A stretch of 64,000 nt of DNA, taken from positions 4,570,501 to 4,634,500 of the forward strand of contig NZ_AP021861.1 in assembly GCF_009177095.1 (NCBI RefSeq), read 5' to 3'. Below are positions 59,382 through 64,000 of this stretch, piece by piece (position 1 is the first letter of the stretch; each line of letters starts with the position of its first letter). The notes beneath the pieces are model-generated. The model had not been told where the DNA came from, made no database searches, and saw only the letters and a program-made list of their open reading frames with translations. A program made the translations under genes and the position numbers. Origin of the DNA: Lacipirellula parvula. GTDB taxonomy: Bacteria > Planctomycetota > Planctomycetia > Pirellulales > Lacipirellulaceae.

Positions 59382-59900
59382 TTACTTCGCCGGCTTACCG
59401 TAGTCGAAGATATCCGGCGGCAGGGCGATGCCGGTCAGTTCGCCTTCGCAGACGAGCGTCGTGCCGACGAATTCCTGGAACTTGCAAACGACCATTCGCC
59501 CGCGGCGGAATTTGGTCACCTGGATCGCAACCATCAACCGGTCGCCGGGGCGAACCACGCCGCGGAACTTCACTTTGTCGAGTCCGCCGAAGCCGACCAC
59601 CTCGACGCCCGACAGGTCGTTCTTCTGCACATGGAACGACAGCACCTGCGCCGCCGCTTCGCACATGATCACGCCCGGCAACAGCGGGTACGCCGGCATG
59701 TGGCCGCTCACCCAGAACTCTTGGTCCGTGAGGTCGCGGTAGCCGACGCAGACTTTGCGCTCGACGTCGTCGACGACGATCGCCGTGAGCTGCTCCATCG
59801 CGAAGCGCTGTGGAATGTATTGCCGAATCTCATCGAGGTCGGCAACGATTCGGCTGAAGTCGATCTCTGCCGGATCGACGATCAGTTCTTGAGCCGGCAC
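59382..59900 (-). CDS. FabZ/FabA-like hotdog-fold dehydratase
   Basis: 172 residues from GTG 59900, with GAGGAG 9 bases upstream; an ATG at 59987 would add 29 residues. The motif VSGHMPAYPLLPGVIMCEAA then AQ gives catalytic H67 and E81, as in beta-hydroxyacyl-ACP dehydratases. FRGVVRPGDRLMVAIQVTKF fits the second hotdog strand set. It is somewhat longer than FabZ at the N-terminus (DEIRQYIPQRFAMEQLTAIV). It would dehydrate 3-hydroxyacyl-ACP in fatty-acid elongation, although other hotdog substrates are possible. No other fab genes are adjacent. Confidence 0.88.
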   Translation of the reverse strand: MPAQELIVDPAEIDFSRIVADLDEIRQYIPQRFAMEQLTAIVVDDVERKVCVGYRDLTDQEFWVSGHMPAYPLLPGVIMCEAAAQVLSFHVQKNDLSGVEVVGFGGLDKVKFRGVVRPGDRLMVAIQVTKFRRGRMVVCKFQEFVGTTLVCEGELTGIALPPDIFDYGKPAK

Positions 59901-60034
59901 GACGGTCGCTCCTCTTGCCAGTTCTTCAGAAACGTATTCTTGTGCGCCTAACAAGCCCGCGGTTCGTGCGGACGGCGGCGATTTCACCCCGAGCTAGAGG
60001 GCTCGAAATACAGCACTCAGCAGGCAGTCGCGAA

Positions 60035-60133
60035 CTAGGTCTTCACCTGTTGGCGACGGTTCTTGCGGGGGCGGCTGCAAGCGGGACGCTTGCCGTGATT
60101 GGCTTTCTTCACCTTACGACCTGGCTTGGCCAT
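60035..60133 (-). CDS. 32-residue highly basic protein
   Basis: ATG 60133 to TAG 60035 encodes 32 residues starting MAKPGRKVKKANHGKRPACS and ending RRQQVKT. About 13 of 32 residues are Lys or Arg, with almost no acidic residue. GGGAG lies 8 bases upstream of the ATG. Such composition is typical of ribosome-associated or RNA-binding mini-proteins. I do not recognise a named family. It is read in the same direction as the FabZ-like gene, 134 bases upstream of it. Real coding is supported by the ribosome site and by a non-random residue pattern, but no homology could be checked. Confidence 0.65.
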   Translation of the reverse strand: MAKPGRKVKKANHGKRPACSRPRKNRRQQVKT

Positions 60134-60306
60134 CGAACTAACTCCCAAACATACGGTGTGAGCTTGCACGGACAGCCCACACGGCGCCGGCGAAAGCTCG
60201 CCATTCTAGCACTCAAGCGGCGAGCCGAAAAGGCAGTATCGTCCGCCGGGGCCAGGCTGCTTGAACGGACGGGGAAAGCCGCAGCGGAACAGCCTCGGGG
60301 CTTCCT

Positions 60307-61269
60307 TTACTGCCGTAAATCCCAGGCTTCGAGCCATTCGACGCTCACCGGAACCATGTCGAAGTCTTCTTCAAGCTGCTGATCCATCTCTGCGAGATGC
60401 CCAGCGCCGTAGAAAATGGCCAATTTCCGGTCTCCGGCATCGAGCCGTTCCTGCAGCACTTCCAGGGCCCGTTCATTCCGCGCGGTAATGAGCGTTGATC
60501 CCTCCGGGCCGGAAAAGCCTGTCATCAGTGCTTCCATCCCCTCAAATTGCTTGGCGAGGGCGATTTTCAGCTGCCGAGCTCTGTCCGTCGCGAACATCGC
60601 GGCCATGATGTCGACGTCGGCCGTCGCCCCCGCTGCCTGGCTCTGCTGGGCCATCGAGGCGCCCAGCAGCTTGAAGTACATCTCCAGGAACCCCTCTTCC
60701 TTGGCGGCCATCGACTCCATGAACTGGTCGGGCGAGAGGTCGGCGTGGACCATGTTGTCCTGGGTGTAGTCGACCTGTTCGAGCTGGTGCTCGACTTCGA
60801 GCATCGACTTCATCCCGTTCTGCAGGGCTCCCAGGGGATGGGCGTTCGAAGTGCCGCGGCCCCGTGGGACTTTCGTCCCCTCGGGTGCGACTAGCTCGTA
60901 AAGCACCGAGTCGTACCCCTTGAATCGCCGGTTAATGTTGCGGTAGTAGCGTTTGTCGCCAATGTGGACGGCGCCAACGAGGTCGACGTATTCCTTGTAC
61001 TTATCCGGCGCTTTGCCCGCGACGAAATCGTCCTTCTTGACGTAGCGAACGATCGCCGTTTCCAGGGCAATCGGCTCGCCTTGCTCGTCTTCGAGCAGCC
61101 GGACCCATTTTTCCCCAGGTGCATCCGCCTTCTCGGCGGCGTCAGCAGCCGTGGCCGCGGCGGGTTCAGCCTGGCTGGGGGCGGCTCCGCAACCAAAGGC
61201 TGCTAGCGGGGCGAGAAGCCACGCCCAAGCCGTCTTCCGCCGCAACAGATCAAGGGGATGCATTGTCAT
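60307..61269 (-). CDS. TraB/GumN-like exported protein
   Basis: 320 residues from ATG 61269 (ATG 61263 equally possible). An N-terminal signal or lipoprotein signal ends at FGCGAAPSQA. VDLVGAVHIGDKRYYRNINR has the G-x-x-H motif and KLAIFYGAGHLAEMDQQL the G-x-G-H motif of the TraB/PrgY/GumN/TIKI fold, whose eukaryotic members are metalloproteases. Between them is a long helical region including QFMESMAAKEEGFLEMYFKL. The cysteine at about 27 could be lipidated. Probably periplasmic; proteolytic activity is only inferred. Confidence 0.8.
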   Translation of the reverse strand: MTMHPLDLLRRKTAWAWLLAPLAAFGCGAAPSQAEPAAATAADAAEKADAPGEKWVRLLEDEQGEPIALETAIVRYVKKDDFVAGKAPDKYKEYVDLVGAVHIGDKRYYRNINRRFKGYDSVLYELVAPEGTKVPRGRGTSNAHPLGALQNGMKSMLEVEHQLEQVDYTQDNMVHADLSPDQFMESMAAKEEGFLEMYFKLLGASMAQQSQAAGATADVDIMAAMFATDRARQLKIALAKQFEGMEALMTGFSGPEGSTLITARNERALEVLQERLDAGDRKLAIFYGAGHLAEMDQQLEEDFDMVPVSVEWLEAWDLRQ

Positions 61270-61803
61270 ATAAAGAGGTCTTCGCAGAGAGCAGCATCCC
61301 CTTGGCGGCAAAGCGCTCCAAGCGGGAGGCGTGTTGCGAAAGTATATCCCTGCGGAAATAGCCGTACAAACGAACGTCACGCTCGTCCCGCTGCGGTTCG
61401 CACATGCTCCATGGCCTGTTGCTCGTAAAAATGGGCAAGAGGGGAGCCTGCTCACCCCATGCTTAGCGCTCCATCCGCCATTCGCAGGAGCGAGTCGAAC
61501 GAAGTCTGCACATTTTTTTTGGCTAACGGCGGCTGCCGCCGAGCCCCGCTTCAGGCCGGTAAACCGCTGTTTTGCCGAGGTTTTTGCACTGCGCAGGCTC
61601 GCGGCGGTTTCCGCGCCGCTAGCACCTCGGACCGGATGACCGTCATTTTCGTCAGACTTTACCAGTCTTACTCAACCGGAGAATCAAGCGAATCCGATAC
61701 TACCGGCACAGAGACATCGCGCCGGCTGCACAATGGCAGCGCCGCCGCCAACCGGACAGCGTCGTTCACCGAGCGACGCTCCCACGAGGGGAAGTTCCAA
61801 ACC
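61270..61803. other. Divergent intergenic region before the BBP7 gene
   Basis: About 530 bases. It contains a run of T at about 61512-61519 and otherwise no gene or clear repeat. The long leader of the BBP7 transcript and both promoters probably lie here. Confidence 0.5.
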
Positions 61804-63192
61804 ATGACTGTACGAAAGCTAACTCGCTGGCTCGCTGCTTGTTTACTGGTCGCCGCTGGCGCTGACCGCGCCGCCGCTCAGGCCACGGACGCCTGGTGCG
61901 AAGATTGCTGCGAGCATGATATGCAGTGGTTCGCTCCGGTCGACTTCGACTTCGATTGCGAGCCGATCGAGCGTGGTTGCGGTTATGGTTTCAGCTATGA
62001 CCGCCTGGTCTGGGCGATCACCGGCGAACGGAACCGCATCGGCACCGACGGAACGAGCAACGGGTCGCTGGCGCCATGGCGTCAGTTCCTCACCGGCCGC
62101 TTCCTTGCCGACGGCACCGCCACGCCAGTCATGATCGCACCGCCGAATCTGCTCGGCGGTCTCGACTCGGCTCCGCCGGACGCCGTGTTCGATTGGGGGC
62201 ACCGCTATAACTTCAGCTACTACAACGGCGACGAGGCGTGGAATATCAACGTCCTCGACGGTCCGACCTTCGCCAACCAACAGCTTTACGGGTCGGCGAC
62301 GGAAGACACGATCTATGGTTCGACGATGGTCGTGTTCGACGATCCTCAGAACTTGATGGTCGGCTGGATCGACACCGTCGGTCCGAGCGGCGGCGCCTAC
62401 CAACCGGATGGCATCGCCGACGACATCGACGGCGACGGGCAGTTCGGTCCTGACGGCTACGATCTCGAAGATCCAGGTCGTCAGCCGGACAGCATCTTGG
62501 CCGACGATCAACGCGGCGACTTCGACGACTTGGTGACCTTGCCGGTGAGCTTCCGGTTCCTCGGCGTGCGTCAGGCCACTCAGACTCGCGGCCTCGAACT
62601 GATGCGGACCCATCGTCTGAGCAACCTGCACAAGATGACGAAAGATCAGAGCAACACGGTGGAAATTGGCGCCGGCGTTCGCTACTTCCGGATGCGGGAC
62701 GACTTCGACGTCGCCGGCGTCGGCGGAACCTTGGGCACCAGCTTCTGGAACACCCGGGTGACGAATAACCTCATCGGTCCGCAGATCTCGGCTCAATGGA
62801 ACCACCAACGCAAGCGGTGGAACTTGGGCGTCGGCGGCCGGTTCATGTTTGCTTACAACGTGCAAAACTTCCAGCAAGATACCGCCCTTGGCCAAGACTT
62901 GGTCCCTGGCCAATACAACCGACCGCTGTACATGGTCACGACGGTCACGGACCACGGCAAGCAGGAGAACGACTTCTCTCCGACCGCGGAATTGCGAGCC
63001 GACCTGAACTATCAACTTACTCGGGCAATCGCCTTGCGAATTGGCTACACGGCGCTGTTCATCGACAACGTCAGCCGGGCGTCAAGCCAAGTTCGCTACG
63101 AACTGCCGCGGATGGGTTTCATCGACGACCAAGCAGGCAAGCAGAATGTGTTCATGAACGGCGCCAACTTCGGCTTCGACGTGAACTTCTAA
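61804..63192 (+). CDS. BBP7-family outer membrane beta-barrel protein
   Basis: 462 residues from ATG 61804; GAGGGG lies about 14 bases upstream. The signal peptide ends AAAQA. An N-terminal Cys-rich segment (AWCEDCCEHD, FDCEPIERGCG) is followed by acidic loops (DGIADDIDGDGQFGPDGYDL) and alternating aromatic/polar beta strands. Typical BBP7 pieces include VEIGAGVRYFRM, LIGPQISAQWNHQRKRW, ELRADLNYQLTRAIALRIGY and a final GANFGFDVNF ending in Phe. The C-terminal Phe is usual for BAM-inserted barrels. The family is specific to planctomycetes and of unknown transport role. A strong terminator follows. Confidence 0.9.
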   Translation: MTVRKLTRWLAACLLVAAGADRAAAQATDAWCEDCCEHDMQWFAPVDFDFDCEPIERGCGYGFSYDRLVWAITGERNRIGTDGTSNGSLAPWRQFLTGRFLADGTATPVMIAPPNLLGGLDSAPPDAVFDWGHRYNFSYYNGDEAWNINVLDGPTFANQQLYGSATEDTIYGSTMVVFDDPQNLMVGWIDTVGPSGGAYQPDGIADDIDGDGQFGPDGYDLEDPGRQPDSILADDQRGDFDDLVTLPVSFRFLGVRQATQTRGLELMRTHRLSNLHKMTKDQSNTVEIGAGVRYFRMRDDFDVAGVGGTLGTSFWNTRVTNNLIGPQISAQWNHQRKRWNLGVGGRFMFAYNVQNFQQDTALGQDLVPGQYNRPLYMVTTVTDHGKQENDFSPTAELRADLNYQLTRAIALRIGYTALFIDNVSRASSQVRYELPRMGFIDDQAGKQNVFMNGANFGFDVNF

Positions 63193-63221
63193 GCGACGCC
63201 TGATAAGAATCGAAACGTCAG

Positions 63222-63258
63222 CAGCCCCGACCTAGCTAGGTCGGGGCTGTTTTCGTTT
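63222..63258 (+). terminator. Strong intrinsic terminator after the BBP7 gene
   Basis: CAGCCCCGACCT (63222-63233), loop AGCT, then AGGTCGGGGCTG (63238-63249) is followed by TTTTCGTTT. Twelve-bp perfect stem plus T-tract, 30 bases after the stop codon. Confidence 0.92.
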
Positions 63259-63303
63259 ACGGAAAGCGACCGCAAAAACAGGCGGTAACGGTCACAGCGC
63301 ATG

Positions 63304-63335
63304 AAAAAAGCGATCGCAGCCTAGACTGCGATCGC
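63304..63335 (-). terminator. Intrinsic terminator for the small minus-strand gene
   Basis: On the minus strand GCGATCGCAG, loop TCTAGG, CTGCGATCGC (63335 to 63310) is followed by TTTTTT (63309-63304). It is located 55 bases downstream of the stop at 63391. Confidence 0.88.
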
Positions 63336-63390
63336 CTGGTGTCTTGTCACTCGGCGACTCGACGCCGATCGTTCTACCGTCGAGAGCAGA

Positions 63391-63579
63391 CTAGGCTTCG
63401 ACGCGCTCGCCGTGGAGCTGGCGAAGCTCTTCGAGCTCCGACATCAGCCGGTGACGCAGCGGGCTCGTTGGCCGGAGTTCTTCCAGCAACGCCTCAGCCT
63501 TTTCAAAGCTCACCTCGGTGAAAATTCCGCTCTTAAACAGCTTGGTCCAGCTACGCGAGACTTCACTTTCGGTTAACAA
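63391..63579 (-). CDS. Small hypothetical protein with TTG start
   Basis: 62 residues. A perfect AAGGAG sits 7 bases before TTG 63579 and a clean intrinsic terminator follows, so the unit is a convincing independent gene. The product is soluble and helical: WTKLFKSGIFTEVSFEKAEA and LLEELRPTSPLRHRLMSELE. The central E-K-A-E-A-L-L-E-E-L-R-P pattern suggests a short two-helix protein. No family recognised. Confidence 0.75.
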   Translation of the reverse strand: MLTESEVSRSWTKLFKSGIFTEVSFEKAEALLEELRPTSPLRHRLMSELEELRQLHGERVEA

Positions 63580-64000
63580 GGGTTAGCTCCTTAAAAGGCG
63601 ACTTCGGGGGCCGGCAACAGCATTCGACGCTCCTCGCCATTATGCTTCGAAGCGGCAAAAACGGCAAGTCGCGGGCGCCGTCATTCGCGTGAATTGTGCA
63701 CGCTTCTTTCACCGAACGTTAAGGCGTAACGGCGCCACAAACCGTTCGAACGCGCTTCTCAAGGCCCCATCGAAAGCGCACCCCACGCCGCAACGCCCAT
63801 TTAGCCGAGTGGCGCCAGCCCGCGCGGCAAGGCGAACAACGCGCGGGCTACCGCCCGCGGCTAAATGGGCGTTGTGAATTGGCCCCGCCGCCACCACTTC
63901 CCGCTGCGAGGCAGAGTTTACGGGCAGGGCGATTTTTGGGGGGCAATTTCTGACCAACTTCGGCGGTCCTGCCGGAGGCTCCGTCCAGCGAAACGGCGCC
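63580..64000. other. Right-edge non-coding region with a nested inverted repeat
   Basis: About 420 bases with no convincing gene. The promoter of the small minus-strand gene is expected near 63600. The repeat at 63791-63874 occupies the middle. Confidence 0.5.
63791..63874. repeat. Inverted repeat with perfect 17-bp arms and inner palindrome
   Basis: CAACGCCCATTTAGCCG (63791-63807) is perfectly complementary to 63858-63874. Inside, CGCGCGG and GCGCGGGCTACCGCCCGCGG form a second hairpin. Confidence 0.85.

Noticed and set aside
1-64000. CRISPR arrays, rRNA, tRNA, insertion sequences
   Set aside because: None seen on reading; repeats present are palindromic interspersed elements without spacer regularity or transposase genes.

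Overview
The window is high-GC bacterial DNA that looks like a planctomycete, probably of the Pirellulales/Lacipirellula type (inference from gene content only). The markers are a DUF1559-type prepilin N-terminus at the left edge, a BBP7-type outer-membrane barrel, a PEP-CTERM secreted protein, several membrane proteins with an F-x-I-R/A-x-L-L motif before a membrane segment, many secreted TPR or unknown proteins, and dense small palindromic repeats between genes. No rRNA, tRNA, CRISPR array, transposase or prophage was seen.

Layout. 0-3 kb: prepilin fragment, ECF sigma factor overlapping a membrane protein (possible anti-sigma), and a minus-strand pair of an MBOAT wax-synthase-like acyltransferase with a small membrane partner. 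3-7 kb: SnoaL-like protein, small membrane proteins, an ADP-ribosylglycohydrolase. 7-11.5 kb: zinc alcohol dehydrogenase, flavin disulfide oxidoreductase, DEDDh exonuclease, Tat-exported Gfo/Idh/MocA oxidoreductase. 11.8-15.4 kb: a two-domain KaiC-like ATPase whose gene overlaps a hybrid histidine kinase with an N-terminal degenerate receiver. 15.5-24.2 kb: 5'(3')-deoxyribonucleotidase, MFS transporter, a secreted protein made of two tandem copies of an unrecognised domain, a DUF5662 protein, membrane proteins, MgtE, and a three-repeat putative beta-trefoil lipoprotein. 24.2-25.3 kb is a gene-poor island with repeats.

25.3-32.2 kb is a housekeeping block: rpmE, prfA, prmC, a DUF4261 protein, then a YhaM-like HD exonuclease, a PlsC-type acyltransferase and a XerD-type recombinase. 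32.3-36.5 kb encodes two exported TPR proteins. A sulfotransferase follows, then the flagellar export-gate genes fliO-fliP-fliQ-fliR-flhB read leftwards (38.4-42.7 kb). 43-52 kb holds an MtfA-like peptidase fused to TPRs, a cyclopropane synthase-like methyltransferase, two alpha/beta hydrolases (one lacking its serine), a DUF2237 protein, a PEP-CTERM protein, a PadR regulator coupled to an unusual membrane protein, and a dual-specificity phosphatase. 52.7-63.6 kb holds a DUF4139 protein, an M14 carboxypeptidase, a beta-lactamase-fold protein, purF, trmB, a FabZ-like dehydratase, an unannotated 32-residue basic protein, a TraB/GumN-like protein, the BBP7 barrel and a small TTG-start gene.

The most distinctive structure lies between and sometimes inside the genes. 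At least eight families of palindromic or inverted repeats recur. One copy sits in frame inside prmC and adds a proline-rich linker. Another supplies the apparent start codon of the beta-lactamase-like gene. Other points worth checking are the KaiC-kinase pair, the duplicated secreted domain, the serine-less hydrolase and the coupled PadR/permease-prefix gene. Functions are assigned from motifs read by eye; no database search was possible.
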